Positions 19,230-28,133 of a DNA stretch of 41,205 nt are shown here, piece after piece. Source of the DNA: Actinomycetota bacterium (GTDB lineage Bacteria > Actinomycetota > Acidimicrobiia > Acidimicrobiales > JAMCQF01); contig JAMCQF010000034.1 of assembly GCA_023379605.1 (NCBI GenBank), forward strand, positions 1-41,205, written 5' to 3'. The translations under genes were made by a program, and so were the position numbers. Under the pieces are notes generated by a model that was not told the DNA's origin, ran no database searches, and saw nothing but the letters and a program-made list of their open reading frames with translations. The stretch's first letter is position 1; every line of letters starts with the position of its first letter.

Positions 19230-19470
19230 CCAGGCGGCCTACCGGTTAGCGGGGTCTTTCATTAGGCTTGGCTTTCGCGGCTCAGGTGCTGGCGTATCTC
19301 GATAGCACGCTGTAGCTGCCCATGTGCCCAAGGCACTGGGTGCCATCCCCACGGCATTTGGACCTGCGCGTTGCAATGGGCTGTTCTCCGGCGCATAATG
19401 GTGTTTGCCGGCAGTTCTTGTCGATCTTACAACCATCTCGCAAGCGCTGGCACTTTAGACGGCAAGCCAT

Positions 19471-19516
19471 AGAGCAGATGGGCCATTAGCTCTACGATAT
19501 GTTAGCCCACTGCTCT
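19471..19516 (+). promoter_or_regulatory. Stem-loop upstream of the alcohol dehydrogenase gene
   Basis: AGAGCAGaTGGGC (19471-19483) pairs with GCCCACTGCTCT (19505-19516): 12 bp with a single-base bulge, ending 26 nt before the ATG at 19543. Confidence 0.5.
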
Positions 19517-19542
19517 GCATGATCCATGAGGGGGAGGTCAAC

Positions 19543-20655
19543 ATGAAGACCAATGCAGTAGCGCTGATGGGACCAGGGCGTGATTGGGAGTTGGTCGAGC
19601 TGGAGCTGGACGCCCCGCGCACGGCAGAGGCACTTATACGCTTCGAGGCGTCGGGACTGTGTCATACAGACGAGCACTCCCACCAGGGCGACATGGTCCC
19701 GCGCTTTCCAATTGTGGGTGGCCATGAAGGTGCAGGCGTTGTCGAGGCTGTGGGAGAGGGGGTGACGCGCGTAAAGCCGGGCGACCACGTTGTCTGCTCG
19801 TTTATACCAGCATGCGGCAAGTGCCGTTTTTGCGCTCGCGGTAGATCGAACTTATGTGACTATGGCGCACTTCTCATGGTTGGCTGCCTGCCCGATGAGA
19901 CCTTCAGGTTCCACGCGGGCAGTGAGGACGTGGGAGGGATGTTCGGACTCGGTACGTTCTCCCAGTATGGCGTGATCTCCGAGCACGCGCTTGTAAAGAT
20001 AGATGAGGATATCCCCTTCGAGGCTGCGGCACTTGTAGGTTGTGGTGTTCCCACAGGCTGGGGATCAGCCGTGTACGCTGCCAATGTCGAGCCGGGCGAT
20101 ACTATCGCTATATATGGGGTTGGAGGTGTTGGCATAAATGCTGTCCAGGGAGCAGTCTTTGCCGGCGCAGAGTATGTGGTAGCCATTGACCCCCTTGAGA
20201 ACAAGCGCGAGTTCGCTAAGCGACTCGGTGCGACCCACTCTGCGTCCAGTGCAGATGAGGCACAGCAGATCATAACGGAGCTAACTCGGGGAGTAGGTGC
20301 CGACAAGGCCATCATCACCGCAGGTTTGGTGACCGAGGACACGGTGAGTGCGGCATATGCTGCTATTAGCAAGGGTGGGACGGTCGTGCTCACCGGCGTG
20401 AACAATCCCGCGCTAAAGACGATAAGCATCTCTGGCTTCGACCTTACTGTCATGGAGAAGCGGATCCAAGGATCGCTGCTTGGATCATGCAACCCCTTCG
20501 ACGATGTGCCTCGCCTGCTTTCTTTGTACAAGTCCGGACATCTTAAGCTCGATGAGCTGATCACACAACGATATTCACTGGACCAGGTCGGCCAAGCCTA
20601 CGAGGATCTACTGGCGGGCAAGAACATAAGGGGAGTGGTCATCTTAGAGCACTGA
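19543..20655 (+). CDS. Zn-dependent alcohol dehydrogenase, NDMA-dependent-type
   Basis: MKTNAVALMGPGRDWELVELELDAPRTAEALIRFEASGLCHTDEHSHQGD...GHEGAGVVEAVGEGV...CGKCRFCARGRSNLCD...IYGVGGVGINAVQGAVFAGA. Confidence 0.9.
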   Translation: MKTNAVALMGPGRDWELVELELDAPRTAEALIRFEASGLCHTDEHSHQGDMVPRFPIVGGHEGAGVVEAVGEGVTRVKPGDHVVCSFIPACGKCRFCARGRSNLCDYGALLMVGCLPDETFRFHAGSEDVGGMFGLGTFSQYGVISEHALVKIDEDIPFEAAALVGCGVPTGWGSAVYAANVEPGDTIAIYGVGGVGINAVQGAVFAGAEYVVAIDPLENKREFAKRLGATHSASSADEAQQIITELTRGVGADKAIITAGLVTEDTVSAAYAAISKGGTVVLTGVNNPALKTISISGFDLTVMEKRIQGSLLGSCNPFDDVPRLLSLYKSGHLKLDELITQRYSLDQVGQAYEDLLAGKNIRGVVILEH

Positions 20656-20786
20656 GCATCTCGATTTGGCAACTAGTGGCGCGAGCTAACTTGGTGGTCT
20701 ATAGCGATATGGTCCGTCGCGGCCCTATTTCCTCTCAGCTGTGCGCCTGCGCTATCGAATGCTGTGGAGCTAGCTGCCCCTAGATC

Positions 20787-21392
20787 TCAGCGAGCGGCTG
20801 AGGTGTGCTTGATCTCGTTCAGCTCAGGGTGAGAGCTGACAATGTCCAGCACACGCTCTATCGTGGAAACTGCAAGATCTTTGTCATCCTCTGGCCGGGT
20901 CATGATCCGCACGAAGGCTGCCTGATTGTCCACAATGAAGGTGGGAACGCCGAAGACGCCATAGTCCGCCACTGCGCTTTCGTGAGCTTTGCGATACTGC
21001 TCGAGCGGCCAGCCCGAGTCTAGCTCGGTCATCACCTGGTCTATATCGACGCCATTGTTTATGAGAACGTCCTTTACCACCACAAGGTCCCTGAGATCAC
21101 GGGCCTGGTCGTGCCTGGCTGCAAAGAGCGATCTGTGAACGGCCCGGAACCGCTCGGGCATGAGCTTGCTCACCACCAGAGCGGTCTCTGTGGCTATGAG
21201 GCCCGCAGAGCGTGGGCCGCCATCCCAGACAGCTGGATCGGCGTCTGAGAGGTGGACCTGGTCGAGCGAGAACGGGAGGAAGGTGACATCCCAGCCCTTG
21301 CCGGCTTCCAGGGCAAGCAGAACATGCTCGTTGGCGTTCCTCGCAAAAGGGCAGCGGTAGTCAAAGGTTATGGAGAAGGCTTTCATCTGCAC
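20787..21392 (-). CDS. DsbA-like thioredoxin-fold protein
   Basis: 201 aa; ITFDYRCPFARNANEHVLLAL...YGVFGVPTFIVDNQAAFVRI; CPFA lacks the second Cys of CxxC. Confidence 0.8.
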   Translation of the reverse strand: MQMKAFSITFDYRCPFARNANEHVLLALEAGKGWDVTFLPFSLDQVHLSDADPAVWDGGPRSAGLIATETALVVSKLMPERFRAVHRSLFAARHDQARDLRDLVVVKDVLINNGVDIDQVMTELDSGWPLEQYRKAHESAVADYGVFGVPTFIVDNQAAFVRIMTRPEDDKDLAVSTIERVLDIVSSHPELNEIKHTSAAR

Positions 21393-21593
21393 TTTAAGCT
21401 AGAACACATAAACGAGCGTGGCGATTCCCCTGCTGGTGGTCTGTCGCGAGCTTCAGCCGAGCTCAACCCGAGCTAAAGCGATCAGCTTCTCAGCTTGTAG
21501 CTGCGCCTTAGCGAGCCAAGGTAGCGCTTTGCTGCGAAGCGAGCCGAGCTAGGGTCGCCAGCTGCACTGGCGTGTAGATCGGCCTCAGCTCGC

Positions 21594-22556
21594 TCAGGCG
21601 GTGGCAGCGGTGACTGGGGCCTCTTGAGTCTCACCTTCTGTTTCACTTATGTCCTCTAGGGTCTCTGGCTCTGCCATCTCATCCATCTGGATCGGGCCCT
21701 CGGATTTTCCTGCCAGGAACTGCTTTATAACTGGATTGGTCGAAGCGACCATCTCCGCTTTGGGGGCGAACTTGACCAGGTGCGAACGGAACAGCACCCC
21801 GAAGTAGTCAGCTGTGCGCATGACCGAGGCGATATTGTGGGTGATTATGAAGAATGTGGCGCCAGTCTCTGCCTGAGCGTTCACTACAAGCTCGTCCAGG
21901 TAAGCCACCCTTACTGGATCCAGCCCCGAGTCTGGCTCATCGAAAAGGATAATCTCCGGTTCCATGACCATCGCCCTTGCTAGGCCGGCACGCTTTCTCA
22001 TACCACCGGATATCTCTCCAGGGAGCTTGTTCAGGTGGTTGAGCAGGCCCACCATCTCTGCATTTCGGTAGACGATGTCACGGATCTCGCGCTCAGATTT
22101 ACGTGTGTGCTCCCGTAGGGGGAACGCGATGTTGTCATAGAGGTTCATGGATCCAAAGAGCGCTCCATCCTGGAAGAGCACCCCAAGCTTGCGACGGACC
22201 CTGTAGAGGTCCTTCTCCCTCATCCCCACGATCTGTTCCCCGTCCACCCAGATCCGGCCCGCATCGGGCTTGAGGAGGCCTATGATGTGCTTCAGCAGGA
22301 CCGATTTGCCTGTTCCAGAGGGACCGAGAACTGCGGTGATGCGTCCCTTTGGAACCCCGAATGTCACATCCTCAAGCACGGTGTGGCTGCCAAAGGACTT
22401 GGTCACTCCCTCAAGGGAGATGATCGCCGTTGGGGTAGACTTCTCCGATGCCGGCAATTCCGTCGGTTGGGTAGGCATGTCATCTACCGGCAGCACAGTG
22501 CTCATCTTATAAACTCTAGGGGAGCCGGGGGCAGCGTCCACCACAGTGTCTGGCAA
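21594..22556 (-). CDS. ABC transporter ATPase, MceG/MlaF-like
   Basis: 320 aa; ISLEGVTKSFGSHTVLEDVTFGVPKGRITAVLGPSGTGKSVLLKHIIGLLKPDAGRIWVDGE...EISGGMRKRAGLARAMVMEPEIILFDEPDSGLDPVR; acidic/Glu-rich C-terminal tail. Confidence 0.93.
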   Translation of the reverse strand: MPDTVVDAAPGSPRVYKMSTVLPVDDMPTQPTELPASEKSTPTAIISLEGVTKSFGSHTVLEDVTFGVPKGRITAVLGPSGTGKSVLLKHIIGLLKPDAGRIWVDGEQIVGMREKDLYRVRRKLGVLFQDGALFGSMNLYDNIAFPLREHTRKSEREIRDIVYRNAEMVGLLNHLNKLPGEISGGMRKRAGLARAMVMEPEIILFDEPDSGLDPVRVAYLDELVVNAQAETGATFFIITHNIASVMRTADYFGVLFRSHLVKFAPKAEMVASTNPVIKQFLAGKSEGPIQMDEMAEPETLEDISETEGETQEAPVTAATA

Positions 22557-22567
22557 GACACCGCGTT

Positions 22568-23878
22568 TCAGCCACTTGTCTTAATGCTGGCCGGTGATGG
22601 GGAAGGTTGGCCAGTGACAGTGCTTGTGATCCCGGGAACGACCGTGCTCTCTACTGTCCCCCCAATTGTGGAAGGGGGGCGGTTCGGCACAGTTGCAGAA
22701 GGAGACACCGAGCCTAGCACTGATGCCAATGCATGGCTTATGTAGTAGTTACCGCCAGGTGGGGTGAACTGATCTTGGACCTCCGGGCTGTGCTGGGAGA
22801 TCACCGAGCGAACTCTAAGTGGAACTTTGGTGGTGGATGCTTGAGGCACTGGGTGGCCTGCGGTGCCTGCACTTTGGTTTTCCCCTTCCACCTGGGGCTG
22901 TGGCACGCGGAGGAAGCTGGTGCTCCTGGCCGCAGTTGGCTCTGTTGGTATGGCATTGGTCCTAAGAGCTGCCGTGTGGCGGGATGGTTGGGTCTGGCCG
23001 AGCTGGTAGGTAGCCGAGCGGTTCGACTGAGGTGCGAGCATCACAACGCCCGCCACGCTGGCAGCTGCTATACCGGCTGCCGCAGCGCCCCTTAATGCTG
23101 TTCCGGTCCCAGGTGCGACCAGCCACTGGCGAGAGCTGGCGCGCAAGCGAGGATGGTACACCAGGAGATTGCGCAAGCGAGCATGGTGCACCAGGAGATG
23201 GCGCAAGCGAGCCCGCTTGGCCGCTCTTAGGACTCCAGCTATAGCAAAGCCTATGAGGCCGAAGGCAGCCCGGGTCCCATTGGACAGGGACTCGTACTCT
23301 CGCTTCAAGGCCTGCCGGGCTCTCCACAGCAGTGTCTCTATGGCCGTTATCTCCACGCCCTCATACTCTGCGATCTTCTGATAAGACCACCCAGAGCCCT
23401 CCCTCAAGCTGAGGATCTTTTGATGGCGGTCGTTAAGGCGGTGGAAAGCCTGGCCTGCCATGGCCGCATCCTCGGCAGCCATCACTACATCCTCGCTGCT
23501 CTCGGCGGACGCGCTAGAGCCGGTGAAGCCATTGCCGGACTGGTCCAGGCTGGAAGTAGGCACAGTACGACCGCGCTTGCGCATGGTGTCTGTGCAGAGG
23601 TTGGCAGCTATAACGCTCAGCCAGGGGTAGAACCTACGATCTCCGCCAAAGCAGGGAAGAGCCTTCCAAGCTCGGGCGAAAGCCTCCTGGGTGATGTCTT
23701 CTGCGTCGTGGACATCACGCACCCTGCGAAAGCAGAACCTGTAAAGGCGCTCGTGGTAGCGGGCATAAAGCTCATCGAAGGCCTTTTGGTTGCCAGCCTG
23801 GCAGTACTCGACCAGACGACGATCGCGACTGATGTCCACATCGTCGAAAGCCGTCTCATCGTGCTGTCGTAGAGCCAT
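22568..23878 (-). CDS. ECF-type RNA polymerase sigma factor with long C-terminal extension containing a predicted TM segment
   Basis: 436 aa; sigma region 2 (AFDELYARYHERLYRFCFRRVRDVHDAEDITQEAFARAWKAL) and region 4 (FHRLNDRHQKILSLREGSGWSYQKIAEYEGVEITAIETLLWRARQALKREYE), then GTALRGAAAAGIAAASVAGVVMLA and a Ser/Thr/Pro-rich tail. Confidence 0.9.
   Translation of the reverse strand: MALRQHDETAFDDVDISRDRRLVEYCQAGNQKAFDELYARYHERLYRFCFRRVRDVHDAEDITQEAFARAWKALPCFGGDRRFYPWLSVIAANLCTDTMRKRGRTVPTSSLDQSGNGFTGSSASAESSEDVVMAAEDAAMAGQAFHRLNDRHQKILSLREGSGWSYQKIAEYEGVEITAIETLLWRARQALKREYESLSNGTRAAFGLIGFAIAGVLRAAKRARLRHLLVHHARLRNLLVYHPRLRASSRQWLVAPGTGTALRGAAAAGIAAASVAGVVMLAPQSNRSATYQLGQTQPSRHTAALRTNAIPTEPTAARSTSFLRVPQPQVEGENQSAGTAGHPVPQASTTKVPLRVRSVISQHSPEVQDQFTPPGGNYYISHALASVLGSVSPSATVPNRPPSTIGGTVESTVVPGITSTVTGQPSPSPASIKTSG
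23141..23216. repeat. 30-bp in-frame tandem repeat within the sigma factor extension
   Basis: gcgcaagcgaggatggtacaccaggagatt / gcgcaagcgagcatggtgcaccaggagatg / gcgcaagcgagcccgc; encodes ARLRHLLVHH-ARLRNLLVYH-PRLR on the minus strand. Confidence 0.93.
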
Positions 23879-24501
23879 CTTCCCCCAACCATGGGCGCCT
23901 ACTGGCCAGCGACTTCTGGCACCGCTGTTGGCCCCTTCGCCGGTTTCCTCCTTGTAAACATAACCATTATATCGGACCTATGTCCAGCATGAGGCGACGC
24001 ACGAGATTTGCCGCGTCTGTCAGCACGAAACCACCTGTTGAGCGCAGTGTGGCCTGGAGGGAAGGTGAGGTCCACAGCTTCGCCTTGCCGGGTGGCCTCC
24101 TCTGAGAGTCCCATGGAGGGAAAAAGCAGTTTTCACCGCAAGGTCCCCCTGCAATTGCCGTTCTCATGGCGTGGGTCAAATTATCCGTGAGCACCGGCGG
24201 CCTTGGTGAGCACCGTGGCCTGCTCTGGGCATCACTGGTCAGTTGCTGGACCCTCTACGGGGAGGGCAGGTGGTAGAGCGCCGGTTCCCACAACCACCCA
24301 GGCTGGCAATGGAGTCGGGCTTGGACGTAGCTGTCCAACCTTTCCACCAGACTTCACGCCGTCACCATCCGCCGGTGCAAGATCCCTGCCCTCCTCGTTG
24401 CCTTCGCCTCTAAAAGGCCGATACTTACGAGTACGCCGGGAACACCCGGTGTTCTCCTAGATCGCAGCCCCACCTCGGGGAACCCGGTCTCGGTCACGTT
24501 G

Positions 24502-24544
24502 GCCCCCCAGGGACCGGCGATCGGGTCCCCCGGGGGCTGCTTTT
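24502..24544 (+). terminator. Strong hairpin followed by a short T-run; candidate intrinsic terminator/attenuator in the leader between sigma and yrbE genes
   Basis: gccccccagggacc ggcgatcg ggtcccccgggggc tgctttt: two 6-bp stems (GCCCCC/GGGGGC, GGGACC/GGTCCC) with a 2x2 internal loop. Confidence 0.45.
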
Positions 24545-24834
24545 GAAAGGTCCCAGCTGGCGGCCGTATCGCGCGCCCTAGATCTTCTAGATCTTGGACA
24601 TCTGTCCTGGAGAGCTTGTGATCTTGTGTACTGTGGTGGGCGAGCACCCAAAAGTTGGGTAAAACAGGCTGCGCTAGAAGTAACGGGGAAAAAGCACGCT
24701 CAATCACCGCAATATCAGCTCACCAAATACGTTACCGGTAGTAGCAGCTTAAATGAAGGTGCTCCAAGAAGTGATGGAACTGGGTGTGACAAGGAGCAGG
24801 AGGAGGAGACTCCTCAAAGGGGGCCACAAGTCAA

Positions 24835-25830
24835 GTGTCATTGCGCCGTGATCTGCCGGTGAGCCCATCAGGGGACGGTGAGGGACCTCTTTCAGCACCT
24901 GTAGGTGCCTCTGTGGGGGCTGGTGCCAGCTCAGGATCGGGCCTCGCCGCCTCGGCGGGAGAGCCTGTTACAGCTCGGGTTCCTGCCACCAGCCCAACCC
25001 GCCCGATCGGAAGCAAGCCTATGCGCCCGCCGGTGAGCCTTGGCTCTGGTAAGGGTTTCGGAGGCAAGATCTCATCGTTTATTCGAGAGACCGGGGCCAT
25101 GTTCGCAGTAGCGCTGGAGGCGCTGCGCTCGTTTCCGTCCAAGGGTCTGGACGTGACCGAGTTCATAGATCAGTGCTGGTTTCTTGCTCGCGTCACCACT
25201 CTTCCGCTCATTTTGATCTCGATCCCTTTCGGCATGGTCATAGCCTTGGAGGTTGGATCGCTGCTTCAGCAGATCGGAGCTCAGGACCAGCTTGGAGCTG
25301 CGATGGTGCTGGCGGTTGTAAGAGAGCAGGCACCTATAGCAACGGCTCTGCTCATTGCCGGGGCAGGAGGCTCTGCTATGTGCGCAGACCTCGGATCTCG
25401 CCACATACGCGATGAGATAGCTGCGATGGAGGTGATGGGCATAAGCCCGCTCAACCGCTTGGTGCTCCCCAGGCTTTTGGCAGCCACGCTGGTGGCTGTG
25501 CTTTTGGACGGAGTGGTGAGCGTGGCCGGCATCGCCGGAGGGCTGTACTTCGGGGTCGTCTCGGTGCACATCACCCAGAGCAGCTTCTTTTCCACCTTTG
25601 ACGAGCTGAGCCAGCTGGCTGACCTTCTCATGGCGCTGTTCAAGGCCGCCACCTTTGGCTTCATTGCGGCGATGGTGGCCTGCTACAAGGGCCTTTATGC
25701 CAAAGGCGGGCCGAAAGGCGTGGGAGACGCAGTGAACCAGGCGGTCGTTGTGACCTTCATCCTCGCGTTTGTGGTGAACTTCGTGCTCGAGGTCGTCTAC
25801 TTCAACTTCATCCCCCAGAAGGGGATATAA
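24835..25830 (+). CDS. yrbEA: MlaE/YrbE-family ABC permease (YrbEA)
   Basis: 331 aa; TTLPLILISIPFGMVIALEVGSLLQQIGAQDQLGAAMVLAVVREQAPIATALLIAGAGGSAMCADLGSRHIRDEIAAMEVMGISPLNRLVLPRLLA; GTG start. Confidence 0.93.
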   Translation: MSLRRDLPVSPSGDGEGPLSAPVGASVGAGASSGSGLAASAGEPVTARVPATSPTRPIGSKPMRPPVSLGSGKGFGGKISSFIRETGAMFAVALEALRSFPSKGLDVTEFIDQCWFLARVTTLPLILISIPFGMVIALEVGSLLQQIGAQDQLGAAMVLAVVREQAPIATALLIAGAGGSAMCADLGSRHIRDEIAAMEVMGISPLNRLVLPRLLAATLVAVLLDGVVSVAGIAGGLYFGVVSVHITQSSFFSTFDELSQLADLLMALFKAATFGFIAAMVACYKGLYAKGGPKGVGDAVNQAVVVTFILAFVVNFVLEVVYFNFIPQKGI

Positions 25831-25833
25831 GCC

Positions 25834-26727
25834 ATGGCGATCACGGCCCCCCAAACAGCAGGAACCAGCCCCTCCAGCGGGCTGCCTTTTACCAAGGCCA
25901 CCTCTGCGATGATGAGGCTGCGTGGGTCCGTAGGTGGGTTCTTGGACCTGCTCCACGATCACTTCGCCTTCTACTTTCGGGTCATCCGCTCACTTCCAAA
26001 GGCTCTCAGATACCGCACCGAGATCATCACGCTCATATCCGACATCACGATAGGGTCAGGGGCTCTGGTGGTGGGTGGTGGGATGTTCTTTGTGGTGGTT
26101 AGCATCGCGTTCTTCACAGGGACAGAGGTGGGACTGGAAGGATTCACCGGTCTTCAGCAGATCGGGGCTCAGGCGTTCGTCGGGGTGATCTCTTCGCTAG
26201 CCAACACAAGGGAGATCACTCCGCTTGTGGCCGGGGTAGCCCTGGCGGCTCAGGTAGGGGCGGGGTTCACGGCACAGCTTGGAGCCATGCGTATCTCCGA
26301 GGAGATAGACGCTTTGGAAGTGATGGGGGTAGACAGCTTCGTGTACCTGGTGGCGACCCGGGTCTGGGCCGCACTCATCACGATGATCCCGTTGTACCTC
26401 TCGGCCCTATTTGCTTCCTACCTGGCAACCGAGCTCATAGTGACCAAGTTCTTCTCGCTCTCTCCAGGGACCTACCAGCACTACTTCCAGCTTTTCCTTC
26501 CCCCTGTCGACATACTTGACTCCTTCATCAAGGCTATGCTGTTCGCGGTTGTGGTGACCTTGGTCCACTGCTACTACGGCTACAAGGCCTCCGGCGGACC
26601 AGCAGGTGTCGGGGTCGCAGCCGGCAGGGCTATAAGGCTGTCAATAATCGCAGTGGTGGTCTTAAACCTCGTGCTCTCTCTTATCATGTTCGGTGGCGAC
26701 ACGGCTTCTGCAAGGTTGGTAGGATGA
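25834..26727 (+). CDS. yrbEB: MlaE/YrbE-family ABC permease (YrbEB)
   Basis: 297 aa; GLQQIGAQAFVGVISSLANTREITPLVAGVALAAQVGAGFTAQLGAMRISEEIDALEVMGVDSFVYLVATRVWAALI. Confidence 0.93.
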   Translation: MAITAPQTAGTSPSSGLPFTKATSAMMRLRGSVGGFLDLLHDHFAFYFRVIRSLPKALRYRTEIITLISDITIGSGALVVGGGMFFVVVSIAFFTGTEVGLEGFTGLQQIGAQAFVGVISSLANTREITPLVAGVALAAQVGAGFTAQLGAMRISEEIDALEVMGVDSFVYLVATRVWAALITMIPLYLSALFASYLATELIVTKFFSLSPGTYQHYFQLFLPPVDILDSFIKAMLFAVVVTLVHCYYGYKASGGPAGVGVAAGRAIRLSIIAVVVLNLVLSLIMFGGDTASARLVG

Positions 26728-28133
26728 GCGTAGGCACTGCCACAGAGGCCCCCTCAGCTCCCTCTGCCGGGCCGCAACCTCCCAGAGGTCAGCGCGACCT
26801 GGCTGTTGCCAAGACCTCCAAGGCTGTGGTGATGGTTCGCAGGATCATCGCTGTGGTCGTGGTTGCCGCATTGGTGGTGGTAGGCGTGGTTGCAGTAAGG
26901 GCAGCTGATGGGGACTACTCGGGGGCATACGCACTGACCGGCTACTTCTCCAGGGCTGGGGAGGGGCTTCTCCCCAACTCCCAGGTCAGCTACAGGGGGG
27001 TACAGGTAGGGCGCGTTGCGTCGATCTCGCTTGTGGACCGACGAGCAAAGATCCGCCTGCTCATAGACCCCGGCTTCAAGGTGCCCAAGGCAGCGCTGGC
27101 AGTTGTCAATCCACAAAACGTTTTCGGTGCAGAGCAGGTGAGCCTGCGCTTTCCACCGAGCTCCAAGGGGCCGTATCTAAAGCCGGGGGGTTACATAGCC
27201 CACACTCAAGTGTCTGACCAGTTCAGCGACCTCTTTGCTGCCGCAGCGCCGCTTTTGAACCAAGTGAACGCGCAGAACCTGGGTAGTGTGATATCGGAGC
27301 TGGCACGTGGCACTGCTGGCGAGGGCCCTCACATCGCCCAGGGAATAGAGTCAGGCACGCGCCTTGCGGGGTTGTTGGATGCCACGATAGCTGCCCAGAT
27401 ACAGGCTCTTGACTCCTTTACTTCACTGAGCGCTCAGTTCGCGCCACTCGGACCCACCCTTGACGGTCTGGCGGCCCAGACCAACGTCGCTCTTCCTGCT
27501 TTCAACCAGGCAGCTGCAAAGTACCAGGCTGCGCTTGAGTCCGTTACCCCATTCGCAAACGAGCTAGCGACCCTGCTCAGCGACTACCGCCCCAGCATCG
27601 ATACCCTCCTTGCCGATGGCGATAACGTCATAAGGGTGCTCCTCGCTGAGCAGCCAGGCATAGCAGAGCTCATCACAGGCCTGTACCAGTACGTGTACAA
27701 GTTCGCCAACGGGCTGAGCAAGGAAGCCCTGCCGAACGGCTCGCATTTCGCCTTCTTCAAGACTTTTGTAATGTTCTCAGATATAAATAACCTGGTATGC
27801 AACCTGATCGCTCCGGCCAAACCAGGACTCGCGTTCCTGGAGCCTCTCCAGCAGGCACTTACAGGTGCTGGGAGCCCGTTTAACTGCAGCTCTCAGATAG
27901 CAGCCTTCGATGCAGCACAAGCAGCACCAAGTCCCAGCTCGACGCCGAGCTCTCCAACAGAGGTGGCCACATCCCCTGTAAACGTGCCGCCAGTGGCAAA
28001 GGCTCTCTCTCCGATCACATCGGCTGCAAAGAAGCTGCTTGACCAGATAGATCAGGCTCTAGGGGCTCCTTCCAACCCGAAGGCAGGTTCAATTAGCTCC
28101 TATATGGGGATGCTGCTTGGGGGTGGATCATGA
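26724..28133 (+). CDS. mceA: MCE family protein (MceA position)
   Basis: 469 aa; N-terminal TM then YALTGYFSRAGEGLLPNSQVSYRGVQVGRVASISLVDRRAKIRLLIDPG; ATGA coupling. Confidence 0.9.
   Translation: MSVGTATEAPSAPSAGPQPPRGQRDLAVAKTSKAVVMVRRIIAVVVVAALVVVGVVAVRAADGDYSGAYALTGYFSRAGEGLLPNSQVSYRGVQVGRVASISLVDRRAKIRLLIDPGFKVPKAALAVVNPQNVFGAEQVSLRFPPSSKGPYLKPGGYIAHTQVSDQFSDLFAAAAPLLNQVNAQNLGSVISELARGTAGEGPHIAQGIESGTRLAGLLDATIAAQIQALDSFTSLSAQFAPLGPTLDGLAAQTNVALPAFNQAAAKYQAALESVTPFANELATLLSDYRPSIDTLLADGDNVIRVLLAEQPGIAELITGLYQYVYKFANGLSKEALPNGSHFAFFKTFVMFSDINNLVCNLIAPAKPGLAFLEPLQQALTGAGSPFNCSSQIAAFDAAQAAPSPSSTPSSPTEVATSPVNVPPVAKALSPITSAAKKLLDQIDQALGAPSNPKAGSISSYMGMLLGGGS

Noticed and set aside
19860-20564. 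234-aa minus-strand ORF
   Set aside because: Antisense to the alcohol dehydrogenase, which has clear family motifs.
24440-24454. SOS (LexA) box
   Set aside because: Half-sites GAAC/GTTC are separated by 7 nt instead of 4, so it does not match the actinobacterial LexA consensus.
24354-24707. 117-aa minus-strand ORF in the sigma/yrbE intergenic region
   Set aside because: No recognisable motif and it spans the strong hairpin; kept as noncoding pending BLASTX.
25072-25962. 296-aa minus-strand ORF, His/Arg-rich
   Set aside because: Antisense to the YrbEA permease and the start of YrbEB; shadow ORF.
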